DNA of 64,000 nucleotides from Cellulosimicrobium cellulans (GTDB lineage Bacteria > Actinomycetota > Actinomycetes > Actinomycetales > Cellulomonadaceae): assembly GCF_006539945.1 (NCBI RefSeq), contig NZ_BJNZ01000014.1, positions 40,186 through 104,185 on the forward strand, in the 5' to 3' direction. Every line of letters begins with the position of its first letter. The first letter of the stretch is position 1. The notes under the pieces are model-generated. The model was not told the origin of the DNA. It saw only the letters and a list, made by a program, of their open reading frames with translations, and did not search any database. The translations under genes and the position numbers were made by a program. This document shows, piece after piece, positions 35,398 through 43,901 of this stretch.

Positions 35398-35421
35398 TAG
35401 GATGCACTGGTCCAGACCACC
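35398..35421 (+). promoter_or_regulatory. Promoter of ptsH with DasR/GntR operator (dre-like site)
   Basis: ACTGGTCCAGACCACC (35406-35421) is a close match to the DasR-responsive consensus ACTGGTCTAGACCACT. It begins two bases after a -10 box TAGGAT (35398-35403) and ends 21 bases before the ptsH ATG, a position that blocks initiation. The regulator encoded at 39804 is the obvious binder. Confidence 0.85.
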
Positions 35422-35441
35422 TGTCTGCCGGAGGAACAACC

Positions 35442-35711
35442 ATGGACCGTGCCGTCGTCGTCGCGATCACCGAAGGCCTTCACGCCCGCCCCGCCGCCCT
35501 GTTCGTCAAGGCGGCCGCCGCCCAGCCCACGCCCGTCCGCATCGCCAAGCCGGGCGGAGACCCCGTGGAAGCGGCGAGCATCCTCAGCGTCATGACGCTG
35601 GGCGTGGCCGCCGGGGACGAGGTCGTGCTCTCGACCGACGCCGACGGCGACGACGCGAGCGCGGCGATCGCCGCGCTCGCGACCTTCCTGGAGCAGACCG
35701 AGGTCGCCTGA
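35442..35711 (+). CDS. ptsH: PTS phosphocarrier protein HPr
   Basis: 89 residues. EGLHARPAALFVKAA carries the phosphoacceptor H14, and S46 occupies the HPr-kinase site position in AASILSVMTLG; no HPr kinase gene is in view and most actinobacteria lack one. HPr takes phosphate from EI and gives it to EIIA. GGAGG lies 7 bases upstream of the ATG. Preceded by a dre-like operator, so it is probably induced with the rest of the PTS genes. Confidence 0.97.
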   Translation: MDRAVVVAITEGLHARPAALFVKAAAAQPTPVRIAKPGGDPVEAASILSVMTLGVAAGDEVVLSTDADGDDASAAIAALATFLEQTEVA

Positions 35712-35729
35712 GCACGGCGGGCCCGTCAC

Positions 35730-36176
35730 TCAGTGCCAGTCGCTGATCTGCACGTCGCGCGGCGCGGGCGCGCCGGCGCCCGTCTCCGTGAGCGCCTTGA
35801 GGCTCAGGAGGTACGACGCCCACTTGGTGCTGCAGTGGTGCATGAACTCCACCGGCTCGGCCCAGCCGCGGTGACCGAACAGCACGATCGTCCAGTCGCC
35901 GTCCTGGCGCAGGTCCCACTCGACGGTGGTGCCGATCCACTCCTGAGGCCCGTCGACGACGCGCCACACGACCCGTTCCGACGGCCGCAGCTCGACGACC
36001 TCCATGTCGAACCCGCCGATCGGCGGGAACCGGAACGCGAGGACATCCCCGACCTCCTCGCCCCCCGTCGTGTCCTCGGTCCACCAGCCGGCAAGGCCGT
36101 CGACCGTCGTCAGCGCCCGGTACACCGCCTCCGGCGTCGACCCCTCGACGCCCGCCCTGTGCAAGATGTCCACCAT
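35730..36176 (-). CDS. SRPBCC (AHSA1/START-like) domain protein
   Basis: About 148 residues: a helix-grip protein with ALTTVDGLAGWWTEDTTGG and the C-terminal HHCSTKWASYLLSLKALTETG helix typical of the AHSA1-like SRPBCC group. These bind hydrophobic ligands in a central cavity, and many are paired with ArsR regulators, but none is adjacent here. ATG 36176 is preferred; the in-frame ATG at 36221 lies within a palindromic operator at the likely transcription start. The two palindromes upstream suggest tight repression. Confidence 0.85.
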   Translation of the reverse strand: MVDILHRAGVEGSTPEAVYRALTTVDGLAGWWTEDTTGGEEVGDVLAFRFPPIGGFDMEVVELRPSERVVWRVVDGPQEWIGTTVEWDLRQDGDWTIVLFGHRGWAEPVEFMHHCSTKWASYLLSLKALTETGAGAPAPRDVQISDWH

Positions 36177-36201
36177 CGCCGCTCTGCCGTCCGTCTTTTT
36201 G

Positions 36202-36269
36202 GTGCAATCAATTGGTTGCACATCATGCTAGACCGGCGAACGGATATGCGCAACCCTCAGGTTGCATAT
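36202..36269 (-). promoter_or_regulatory. Twin-palindrome promoter of the SRPBCC gene
   Basis: Minus-strand promoter: -35 TTGCGC (36253-36248), 17-base spacer, -10 TAGCAT (36230-36225). GTGCAA/TTGCAC palindrome at 36202-36221 covers the likely start point. A second one, with arms TGCAACC and GGTTGC, lies at 36244-36269 over the -35 box. The shared half-site TGCAACC suggests one dimeric repressor with two sites. No regulator gene is adjacent. Confidence 0.72.
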
Positions 36270-36305
36270 GGTGCCCGCGCGTTCGGGAGCGAGGTCGAGC
36301 GCGGG

Positions 36306-38039
36306 TCAGAGGCCCAGCTCCGCCAGGATCGGGAGTCGGGCCCGCACGGCCGCGCGAGCGGCGTCGGGCGTGGGCTGCTGGAGCGCGAGGAACGCGAGCT
36401 CCTCGCACTGCTCCGACGTCGTCGCGGCCAGCACCGCCGCGACGTCGGCGAGCGCGCGCGGCGTCATGGACAGCGACGTCACGCCGAGTCCCACGAGCAC
36501 CGGCGCGAGCACCGGGTCGGCCGCGGCCTCGCCGCACACGCCGAGCGGGCGCCCGTTGAGCGCCGCGCCCGAGCCCGTCGCCCCGACGAGCGCGAGGACC
36601 GTCGGCTGCCACGCCGTCGAGAGCCGCGCGAGGTCGGAGACCTCGCGGTCGGCCGCCATCGTGTACTGCGTGAGGTCGTTCGTGCCGATGCTCGCGAACG
36701 ACGCCTTGGCGAGCACCCAGCGCGCCCCGAGGGCCGCTGCGGGCACCTCGATCATGACGCCCGCGGTGCCGAGCCCGTGGTCGGCGCACAGCGCGACGAA
36801 CGACTCCGCCTCGTCCGGCGTCGCGATCATCGGCGCCATGACCCACACGTCGGCCGACTCCGCCGCCGCCGCGCGCGCGATCGCCGTGAGCTGGCGGTCG
36901 AGCACCTCGGGGTGGCGCCGCGCGGTGCGCAGCCCGCGCACGCCGAGAGCCGGGTTGGGCTCGGCCTCGGGCGTGACGAACGGGAGCGGCTTGTCCGCGC
37001 CCGCGTCGAGCGTGCGGACCACGACCTTGCGGCCGGGGAACGCCGCGAGCACCTCGCGGTAGGCCGCGACCTGCTCGTCGATCGTCGGCTCGACCGTGCG
37101 GCCCAGGAAGCACACCTCGGTGCGGAAGAGCCCCACGCCCTCCGCCCCCGCGTCCGCGGCGGCCCGCGCGTCCTCCCCGTTCGCGACGTTGGCGAGGAGC
37201 TCGACGCGACGGCCGTCCGCCGTCCGCCCCTCCCCGTCGAGGCGGCGGCGCTCGCCCCGGGCGCCCCGCGCGGCGACGACGGCGGCCACGTCGTCCGCGG
37301 ACGGGCCCCGCTCGACCGTGCCGAGCCCGCCGTCCACGAGCACCGTCTCGCCGTCGTGCAGCGTCAGCGCGTCCTCGACCGCCACGACGGCCGGGATGCC
37401 GAGGGCGCGCGCGAGGATCGCGGTGTGCGACGTCGGCCCGCCGCCCCGCGTCACGACCGCGAGGACGCGCTCGGGGTCGAGCTGCGCGGTGTCCGCGGGG
37501 GCGAGGTCGTCGGCGACGAGCACGAACGCGTGCCCGGGGTCGGGCACGCCCGGTGCGGGCAGGCCGAGCAGCGTCGCGACGATCCGGTCGCGCACGTCGC
37601 GCACGTCGCGCGCCCGCTCGGCCATGAGCCCGCCCAGCGCCTCGAGCTGCCCGACGACGACGCCCGCCGCATCCCACACGGCACGTGCCGGGGTGGAGCG
37701 CTGCTCGCGTACGCGCCCGACCGCGTCGCGCGCCAGGGCGGGGTCCGCCGCCATCGCGGCGGTCACGCCCAGCACCTCCGCCGCGGTGCCCTCGGCCCGC
37801 GCGGCGCGCGCCGTGAGGTCCTCCTGGACGGTCGTCACCGCCGCGAGGACCTGCGTCACCGCGAGGTCCACGTCGGCGTCCGTGCTGTCCGCGGCGAGCG
37901 GGGCGGGGTCGGGCTCGGGGACCGGGTCGGGCATCCGCACGACCGTCCCCGCCCCCCGCCCGGGGCTGACCGGCACGCCGGTCAGCCCCGGGTCGGAGAC
38001 CCGCGCCGGTGCGCGCGTCACGTCGTCGGCGACGGTCAC
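36306..38039 (-). CDS. ptsI: PTS enzyme I (phosphoenolpyruvate-protein phosphotransferase)
   Basis: 577 residues. First step of the PTS: takes phosphate from PEP and passes it to HPr. The active-site loop GGGPTSHTAILARALGIPAV has phospho-H205. The PEP-binding barrel shows GVGLFRTEVCFLGR, SIGTNDLTQYTMA and GVCGEAAADP with the catalytic Cys. GTG start overlaps the EIIC stop (GTGA), so it is translated with it. It is a homologue of the C-terminal two-thirds of the PPDK encoded 3 kb away. Confidence 0.96.
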   Translation of the reverse strand: MTVADDVTRAPARVSDPGLTGVPVSPGRGAGTVVRMPDPVPEPDPAPLAADSTDADVDLAVTQVLAAVTTVQEDLTARAARAEGTAAEVLGVTAAMAADPALARDAVGRVREQRSTPARAVWDAAGVVVGQLEALGGLMAERARDVRDVRDRIVATLLGLPAPGVPDPGHAFVLVADDLAPADTAQLDPERVLAVVTRGGGPTSHTAILARALGIPAVVAVEDALTLHDGETVLVDGGLGTVERGPSADDVAAVVAARGARGERRRLDGEGRTADGRRVELLANVANGEDARAAADAGAEGVGLFRTEVCFLGRTVEPTIDEQVAAYREVLAAFPGRKVVVRTLDAGADKPLPFVTPEAEPNPALGVRGLRTARRHPEVLDRQLTAIARAAAAESADVWVMAPMIATPDEAESFVALCADHGLGTAGVMIEVPAAALGARWVLAKASFASIGTNDLTQYTMAADREVSDLARLSTAWQPTVLALVGATGSGAALNGRPLGVCGEAAADPVLAPVLVGLGVTSLSMTPRALADVAAVLAATTSEQCEELAFLALQQPTPDAARAAVRARLPILAELGL

Positions 38040-39436
38040 GCCGTGCCTCCGCCGCCCGAGCCGGTGCGGCTCGGGACGTCGGCCTCGGTCCCGGCGGCGG
38101 CGCTTTCGCCGCGCCCGGTCGCCGGGACGTCGGACGCCGGCGGGTCGACGACCACCGGGGCGTCGGCCGCACCCGCGGCTCCCGCCGCCTCGACAGCACC
38201 GTCCGTGTCGTCCTCACGGCCGGGGGTCCGCAGGTTCCAGCGCGTGATGACGAAGCGGAAGAGGAAGTAGTAGATCGCCGCGTACCCGAGCCCGATCGGG
38301 ATGAGCAGGAGCGGCATCTCCGCGATCCGGAAGTTCAGCAGATAGTCGATCGCGCCCGCCGAGAACCCGAAGCCGTCGCGGATGCCGAGAGCGTTGACCA
38401 GGGCGAGCGACGTCCCCGTGAGGACCGCGTGGATGACGTACAGCGGGTAGGCCACGAACACGAACGCGAACTCGAGCGGCTCGGTGACGCCCGTGACGAA
38501 CGAGACGAGCGCGGCGGAGCCCATGATGCCCGCGACGACCTTGCGCTGGGCCGGCTTGGCGGTGTGGACGATCGCGAGCGCCGCCGCCGGGAGGGCGAAC
38601 ATCATGATGGGGAAGAAGCCGGTGAGGAACGTTCCGGCGGTGGGGTCGCCCGCCAGGAAGCGGAAGATGTCTCCCTGCGCGACCGTGCCGTCGGGCGAGG
38701 TGTACTCACCGAACTGGAACCACGGCAGCGAGTTGAGCAGGTGGTGCAGCCCGATCGGCACGAGCAGGCGGTTGAGAGTGCCGAAGATGAACGCGCCCAA
38801 GATGGTCGAGCCCGTGACGAACCCGCCGATCTGGTCGTTGATCAGCCAGTCGAAGGCCGGGTAGATCAGGGCGCCGACCACGGCGATGAGGACCGACACA
38901 CCCGCGGTGATGATGGGGACGAAGCGTCGCCCGCCGAAGAACGCGAGGTACGGGGGCAGCTTGATCCGGTAGTACTTCTGGTAGAGCAGCGCGGCCGTCA
39001 GACCGATGACGATGCCACCGAGCACGCCGTAGTTGATGAGCTCCTGCGCGTCCCCCTCGGCGGGCTTGCCGAGCACGTAGGGCGAGAGCGAGTCGCTGAC
39101 GCCCTTGAAGACGAGGTAGCCGATGAGGGCCGCGAGGCCCGTCGTCCCGTCGGACTTCTTCGCGTACCCGACCGCGACGCCGAGGGCGAAGATGATCGGC
39201 AGGTTGGCGAACAGCGCGTTGCCGGCCGCCCCGAGCACGTCAGCGACGGGCTGCATCCAGGCGAAGGTGCCGGCCACGCCGTCGGCGCCGAGCATGTCGG
39301 GCTGGCCCAGGCGCAGCAGCAGCGCGGCGGCGGGGAGGGACGCGATGGGCAGCATGAGGGAGCGCCCGACGCGCTGGAGCTGCGCGAAGCCGGGCACCCC
39401 CTTCTTCGTCCTCGTCGGTTCGGCGACGGTGGTCAT
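38036..39436 (-). CDS. PTS EIIC permease, glucose/N-acetylglucosamine family
   Basis: 466 residues with about 10 hydrophobic segments and no attached EIIB or EIIA. MLPIASLPAAALLLRLGQ near the N terminus, GLHHLLNSLPWFQFG and TGVTEPLEFAFVF are the Glc-family EIIC marks. The split EIIC/EIIB/EIIA arrangement and DasR-type sites are those of the NagE2-NagF-Crr system of Streptomyces, so N-acetylglucosamine is the leading substrate; glucose is possible. A 65-residue disordered Asp/Ala/Pro/Gly-rich cytoplasmic tail is unusual. ATG has GGAGGAG about 8 bases upstream. Confidence 0.93.
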   Translation of the reverse strand: MTTVAEPTRTKKGVPGFAQLQRVGRSLMLPIASLPAAALLLRLGQPDMLGADGVAGTFAWMQPVADVLGAAGNALFANLPIIFALGVAVGYAKKSDGTTGLAALIGYLVFKGVSDSLSPYVLGKPAEGDAQELINYGVLGGIVIGLTAALLYQKYYRIKLPPYLAFFGGRRFVPIITAGVSVLIAVVGALIYPAFDWLINDQIGGFVTGSTILGAFIFGTLNRLLVPIGLHHLLNSLPWFQFGEYTSPDGTVAQGDIFRFLAGDPTAGTFLTGFFPIMMFALPAAALAIVHTAKPAQRKVVAGIMGSAALVSFVTGVTEPLEFAFVFVAYPLYVIHAVLTGTSLALVNALGIRDGFGFSAGAIDYLLNFRIAEMPLLLIPIGLGYAAIYYFLFRFVITRWNLRTPGREDDTDGAVEAAGAAGAADAPVVVDPPASDVPATGRGESAAAGTEADVPSRTGSGGGGTA

Positions 39437-39803
39437 GTGTCGTTCTCCTCCTGGGTGGGCCTGGGGCGCAGGCCGGGATGCGTCGAGCGGCGGCTGTGGC
39501 GCGACGTCGTGCAGGGCGTCGTTGCCGGTCCCGGGGCACGACGAGAAGACCTGGGGTCGTCGTCCCCGAACACCCGGTCCAGGTTGTCTGGACCACTTGC
39601 AGGAAGAGTGGTCTAGACCTCATGATGTGTCAACCCCCGGAGGTGACCCGGGACACACGGACAGGTCCACGACCCGCGTCGCCGCAGGTCGGAAGGCGGA
39701 CAATGCACCCGTGGAGATCGAGGCACCGACGCAGGGCCGTCCGCCCGGACAGGGCGCGGACGCGGACGAAGGACCAGGACGAGGACGAGGACGCGGCACG
39801 ACG
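39437..39803. promoter_or_regulatory. 367-base control region between EIIC and GntR genes
   Basis: Contains two dre-like operators: 39583-39598 (minus strand AAGTGGTCCAGACAAC) and 39607-39622 (AGTGGTCTAGACCTCA, with the perfect core GGTCTAGACC). On the minus strand, -35 TTGACA (39633-39628) and CACTCT 17 bases on frame the second site, which would block the EIIC promoter. The right half (39634-39803) has no clear motif apart from an AGGACG/GAGGACG short tandem stretch near 39768-39793 and a possible GTG start at 39711. Confidence 0.8.
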
Positions 39804-40643
39804 ATGAGCAGGTCACGATCGCAGGCGAGCGAGCACAAGTACCTCACGGTGCGCGCCTACCTCGCCGACCTCGTGGCGAGCGAGCTCTCGGTCGGCGACG
39901 CGGTGCCGTCCGAGCGCAGCCTCACCGAGAAGTTCGGCGTCTCGCGCATGACCGTGCGCCAGGCGATCGACGCGCTCGTGACCGAGGGCGTCCTCGAGCG
40001 TGCGCAGGGCCGCGGGACGTTCGTCGCCCCGCCGCGCGCGGACTTCGAGATGCGCCTCACGACGTTCGGCGAGGAGGCGCGGCGCCGCGGCATGGAGCCG
40101 GGCACCGACGTGCTCGAGATCGGCACGGCGCCCGCCCCGGCGTCGGTCGCCGAGTCGCTCGGGCGCGCGACGGGCGACCCTATGCACCACGTGGTGCGCC
40201 TGCGCTCCGCCGACGGGTCGCCCATGAGCGTCGAGGAGGCGTGGATCCCCGTCGACCTCGCGCCCGACCTGCTCGACGACGGCGTCCCCGAGAGCCTCTA
40301 CGGCGCCCTGCGCGAGCGCGGCCTGGCCCCCACGTGGGGCGAGGACACCATCACGGCGTCCGACGCGACCGTCCAGGAGCAGAAGCTCCTCGGGCTGCGC
40401 GCGTCGCGGGCGGTCATGCGCACCGTGCGCCGCACGTTCGCCGGCGACGCGCCGCTCATGTACTCCCGGTCGAGCTACCGCGGCGACCGGTACAGCGTGT
40501 TCGTCCCGCTGCGCGAAGCGCGCCCGACGCTCGTGCCGCGCACCACCGCGACCGACGCGGCGAGCACCCCCGACCCGACGCCCACCGACCACCTCGACCC
40601 CGTGCCAGTGCCGGCCCGGGCGACCGAAGGGAACGACCGATGA
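39804..40643 (+). CDS. GntR/HutC-family regulator, DasR-like
   Basis: 279 residues. The winged helix-turn-helix is at about residues 10-75 (VPSERSLTEKFGVSRMTVRQ, EGVLERAQGRGTFV), then a UTRA ligand domain (about 90-240) that in DasR binds glucosamine 6-phosphate or GlcNAc-6P. dre-like sites lie before its own operon, the EIIC gene and ptsH. The ATG has only a distant GAGG; an in-frame GTG at 39711 following GACAAT by 6 bases would add 31 residues, but that stretch has A-rich third codon positions unlike coding DNA here. The stop overlaps the EIIB start. Confidence 0.92.
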   Translation: MSRSRSQASEHKYLTVRAYLADLVASELSVGDAVPSERSLTEKFGVSRMTVRQAIDALVTEGVLERAQGRGTFVAPPRADFEMRLTTFGEEARRRGMEPGTDVLEIGTAPAPASVAESLGRATGDPMHHVVRLRSADGSPMSVEEAWIPVDLAPDLLDDGVPESLYGALRERGLAPTWGEDTITASDATVQEQKLLGLRASRAVMRTVRRTFAGDAPLMYSRSSYRGDRYSVFVPLREARPTLVPRTTATDAASTPDPTPTDHLDPVPVPARATEGNDR

Positions 40644-40885
40644 CACAGTCCGACGCAGAGCGCGCCGCGACGATCCTCGCCGGGCTCGGCGGGGTGGCGA
40701 ACATCGACGAGATCGACCCGTGCACCACACGGCTGAGATCGCTCGTCAAGGACCCCGCGCTCGTCGACGCCGCGCTCCTGCGGCGCGCCGGAGCGTTCGG
40801 CGTCATGGTCAACGGCCGGGTCGTCCAGGTCGTCGTCGGCCCGCAGGTCGACACGATCGCGTCCGACCTCGCCGACCTCATGTGA
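40640..40885 (+). CDS. Stand-alone PTS EIIB domain protein (first copy)
   Basis: 81 residues, a Glc-family EIIB. The phosphoacceptor Cys is C28 in IDPCTTRLR, followed by the conserved GVMVNGRVVQVVVGP strand-turn. Receives phosphate from EIIA and passes it to sugar bound to EIIC. ATG overlaps the regulator stop (ATGA), which ties its production to that of the regulator. A second EIIB gene lies 150 bases downstream. Confidence 0.94.
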   Translation: MTQSDAERAATILAGLGGVANIDEIDPCTTRLRSLVKDPALVDAALLRRAGAFGVMVNGRVVQVVVGPQVDTIASDLADLM

Positions 40886-41035
40886 GGACTCGCCACGACC
40901 GCAGCACCACCGTCGTCGCACCACCCCTGGCGACGGCGTCCCGACCCCGCGCGCCCCGCGCACCCCGACCGGCACGGCAGCCGGCCGGGACACCTGACCC
41001 GGCCCCGGCCGGACCCGGAACCACGAGGAGCACCC

Positions 41036-41266
41036 GTGAGCAAGGCAGAGCAGATTCTCCGAGGCCTCGGCGGCGACGCGAACGTCGTCGACCTGGAGGC
41101 GTGCATCACGCGCCTGCGCGTCGAGGTCGAGGACCCGGCGCTCGTCGACGACGCGACCCTGACCGCCGCCGGGGCGATCGCCGTGGTGCGGTCGGGCGCC
41201 GCGATCCAGGTCATCGTCGGCCCCGAGGCCGACAACATCGCCTCCGACATCGAGGACCTGCGCTGA
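41036..41266 (+). CDS. Stand-alone PTS EIIB domain protein (second copy)
   Basis: 76 residues. Phosphoacceptor C23 in LEACITRLR, which matches the family consensus (DACxTRLR) better than the first copy. Only about half of the residues agree between the two copies. GTG start with GAGGAG 5 bases upstream. Its stop overlaps the EIIA start (TGATG), so it is the copy coupled to EIIA. Which copy serves the EIIC at 38036 is not clear. Confidence 0.94.
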   Translation: MSKAEQILRGLGGDANVVDLEACITRLRVEVEDPALVDDATLTAAGAIAVVRSGAAIQVIVGPEADNIASDIEDLR

Positions 41267-41730
41267 TGGCCGCGCCGCTCACGGTGCTCGTGCCCGTCAC
41301 GGGCACGGTGATCGACGTCTCCGACGTCGACGACCCCGTCTTCTCGGCGGGCCTCGTCGGGCCGGGTCTCGCCGTCGAGCCCGACGACGCGCAGGGCGGC
41401 GAGGCCGTCGCGCCCATCACGGGCACGGTCGTCAAGCTGCACCCGCACGCGTTCGTCGTCCAGCACGACGACGGCCGCGCCGTCCTCGTCCACCTCGGCA
41501 TCAACACCGTCCAGCTCGGCGGCGAGGGCTTCACGACGCACGTCGCACAGGGCGACCACGTCCAGCGCGGCACGGTGCTCGTCACCTGGGACCCGAAGGC
41601 CGTGCGCGCCGGCGGCCGGTCGGCGGTGTGCCCGGTCGTCGCGCTCGAGGCGGCGCCCGACGACGTGACCTCGCTCGCCGAGGTCGGTGCGTGGGCCGCC
41701 CACGGCGAGGAGCTGCTCACCTGGGGCTGA
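41266..41730 (+). CDS. crr: PTS EIIA (Glc type)
   Basis: 154 residues, a soluble Crr-like EIIA. GLVGPGLAVEP and APITGTVVKLHPHAFVV precede the active site: H61 and the phosphoacceptor H76 in VLVHLGINTVQLGG, 15 residues apart as in E. coli H75/H90. Passes phosphate from HPr to EIIB. Translationally coupled to the second EIIB. Last gene of the operon; the following gap holds a stem-loop repeat. Confidence 0.96.
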   Translation: MAAPLTVLVPVTGTVIDVSDVDDPVFSAGLVGPGLAVEPDDAQGGEAVAPITGTVVKLHPHAFVVQHDDGRAVLVHLGINTVQLGGEGFTTHVAQGDHVQRGTVLVTWDPKAVRAGGRSAVCPVVALEAAPDDVTSLAEVGAWAAHGEELLTWG

Positions 41731-41736
41731 CGCCCG

Positions 41737-41830
41737 GTGCCGAACCCGGGGTTGTCGGCCAGCCCGGGGCCGAACCCACCGATATCCCCGGGTTCGGCCG
41801 GATCCGGAGCGCCGAGCCCGGGCTCGGCGC
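41737..41830. repeat. Intergenic palindromic repeat between EIIA and NHL genes
   Basis: GTGCCGAACCCGGGGTTG (41737-41754) is the exact reverse complement of 15354-15371. Within the element 41739-41751 pairs perfectly with 41786-41798, and 41809-41830 is a perfect 22-base palindrome GCGCCGAGCCC/GGGCTCGGCGC. Lies between convergent genes and could act as a terminator. Confidence 0.75.
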
Positions 41831-41844
41831 ACCTCGGTCGGCGG

Positions 41845-43881
41845 TCAGCCTCGGAGCGGGAGCGTGAGGGACGGGACGTCGCACGGCTCGCCACGGTCCA
41901 CCACGCGGACCGGCACGCCCCAGTCCTGCTGCGCCAGATGGCACGCCGGGAAGACGTCGGGGTCGGGCTCGCCGTCGGGGCCGAGCGGGACGACGTCGCA
42001 CGACGCCGCCCGCGCGGTCACGTGCAGCACGCCCTCGCGGACCTCGGGGTTGATGACGAGGTCGCGTCCGAGCTCGACGCCCGTCCCGTCCCCGGACAGC
42101 AGCAGCTCGGGCGGCGTCGCGCTCACCCGCAGCTCCGTCGACGGGCCGAACCGGTCGTCGAGCTTCTGCCCCGGCGCCGGGACGAACGGGACGTCGAGCC
42201 ACAGCGGCCCGGCCTCGATGTCGGTGATGGGGCGCTGCGTGCGGTGCGCGCCGCCGTCGAGCACCTCGCCCGCGAGCGAGGCAGGCAGCGCGACGCGCGT
42301 GAGCCGGTGCGCCGCGGACTCGACCACCAGGAGGTGGACCTGCGGCTCACCGTCCGGCCCCTCGCCCACCTGCACGACGACGCCGCTCGGCTCCGCGAGA
42401 CCGGTCGCCAGGGTCGTGACCTCGCCGGCGAGGCGGGTCCCGGAGGTGTCGTCGCCGACGCTCCCGGCATCACCGGCCGCGGGCGCGAACCGGCGCAGCG
42501 CGCCGTCGTAGGTGTCGGCGACCACGACGCTCCCGTCCGGCAGCGTCGCGACGCCGAGCGGGTGCTGCATCAGCGCCTGCTCGGCCGGGCCGTCGCGGTG
42601 GCCGAAGTCGAACAGTCCCTGGCCCACGGCGGTCCGGACCTCGACGCCCCCGCCGGGCACCGTGGTCACGCGACGCAGCGCCGACGTCTCCGAGTCCGCG
42701 ACCCAGATCGCCCGGTCCGCACCGACGGCCAGCCCGGACGGCTGCGCGAACCACGCGGAGACGCCCGGCCCGTCCTCCAGGCCCTCGTTCATCGTCCCGG
42801 CGAGGTGAATCATCGAGCCCTGCTCGCCGTCGAACGCCCACAGCGTGTGGTTGCCCGCCATCGCGACGACGAACGCCGCGAGGTCCTGCGACCAGGCCAC
42901 GTCCCAGGGTGACGAGAGGCGCACGTCGAGCGGCGCGTACTGCCCGCCCGCCTCGGCCGGACCGTGGCCTGTGACGTCGGCGCCCCGTCGGCCCTCCCGC
43001 AGCACGACGTTCTCGACCCCGCCGACCATGAACTGCTCACCCGTGCCCGCGATGGTCGTCACGTGCCCGTCGGCGAGGCGCACGCCGCGCAGGACGTGGT
43101 TGGCCGTGTCCGCGACGACGACGTCGTACTCGAGCCACGACCGCAGCTCGACCGGGACGAGGCACAGCCCGTTGGGCTCGGCGAACCGCGCGTCGTCGGG
43201 GCCGCCGTCGGCGAGGCCGCGCTCGCCGGACCCGATGCGCCGGACGAGCGTCTCGCCGTCGGGCAGCAGCTCGGCGAGCGAGTGGTGCCCCGCGTCCGCG
43301 ACGAGGAGGTTGCCGCCGGGCAGCTCGATCGCCTTCGCGGGGAAGCGCAGCGTGCCCGACGACGGCGCGGGCGGCACGTACGGGCCGTCGCCCCGGTGCA
43401 GCGTGCCCTTCGCGTCGTGCTCCGCGACGAGCTCCTCGACGAGGGCGGCGATCGCGGACGCGTGGCCCTCCCCCGCCATCTGCGCGACGACGTAGCCCTC
43501 GGGGTCGATGACGACGAGCGTCGGCCAGGCGCGCGCGGCGTACGCGGACCACGTGACGAGCTCGGGGTCGTCCACGACGGGGTGGTGCACCTCGTAGCGC
43601 TCGACCGCGGCCGCGAGCGCCGCCGGGTCCGCCTCGTGCTCGAACTTGGGCGAGTGCACGCCCACGATGACCAGCACGTCGCGGTGCGCCTCCTCGAGCT
43701 CGCGCAGCTCGTCGAGGACGTGCAGGCAGTTGACGCAGCAGAAGGTCCAGAAGTCGAGCACCACGACCTTTCCGCGCAGGTCGGCGAGGGTCACGTCCCG
43801 GCCGCCGGTGTTGAGCCAGCCGCGGCCGACCAGCTCGGACGCGCGGACGCGGGGAAGTCGATCGGTGGTCACGCTCCCCAT
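41845..43881 (-). CDS. NHL-repeat protein with N-terminal thioredoxin-like domain (NHLRC2-like)
   Basis: 678 residues. The thioredoxin-like/redoxin domain (about 20-160) has VVVLDFWTFCCVNCLHVLDEL, a CCxxC motif, and the cis-Pro stretch ARAWPTLVVIDPEG. A six-bladed NHL beta-propeller follows (repeats with ADAGHHSLAELLPDG, ADTANHVLRGVRL, ADSETSALRRVTT, ADTYDGALRRFAP), then a C-terminal domain of about 100 residues. There is no signal peptide. ATG 43881 has GGAGG 10 bases upstream. It shares its promoter region, with two CsoR-type palindromes, with the copper genes, which hints at a role under copper or thiol stress. Confidence 0.93.
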   Translation of the reverse strand: MGSVTTDRLPRVRASELVGRGWLNTGGRDVTLADLRGKVVVLDFWTFCCVNCLHVLDELRELEEAHRDVLVIVGVHSPKFEHEADPAALAAAVERYEVHHPVVDDPELVTWSAYAARAWPTLVVIDPEGYVVAQMAGEGHASAIAALVEELVAEHDAKGTLHRGDGPYVPPAPSSGTLRFPAKAIELPGGNLLVADAGHHSLAELLPDGETLVRRIGSGERGLADGGPDDARFAEPNGLCLVPVELRSWLEYDVVVADTANHVLRGVRLADGHVTTIAGTGEQFMVGGVENVVLREGRRGADVTGHGPAEAGGQYAPLDVRLSSPWDVAWSQDLAAFVVAMAGNHTLWAFDGEQGSMIHLAGTMNEGLEDGPGVSAWFAQPSGLAVGADRAIWVADSETSALRRVTTVPGGGVEVRTAVGQGLFDFGHRDGPAEQALMQHPLGVATLPDGSVVVADTYDGALRRFAPAAGDAGSVGDDTSGTRLAGEVTTLATGLAEPSGVVVQVGEGPDGEPQVHLLVVESAAHRLTRVALPASLAGEVLDGGAHRTQRPITDIEAGPLWLDVPFVPAPGQKLDDRFGPSTELRVSATPPELLLSGDGTGVELGRDLVINPEVREGVLHVTARAASCDVVPLGPDGEPDPDVFPACHLAQQDWGVPVRVVDRGEPCDVPSLTLPLRG

Positions 43882-43901
43882 TGTCGCGCGACCTCCGACC
43901 C

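Noticed and set aside
39711..39803. N-terminal extension of the GntR regulator from GTG 39711
   Set aside because: Placed 6 bases after a weak GACAAT box, but the stretch has A at many third codon positions (GAC GAA GGA CCA GGA CGA...), unlike genes here. Kept only as an alternative start.
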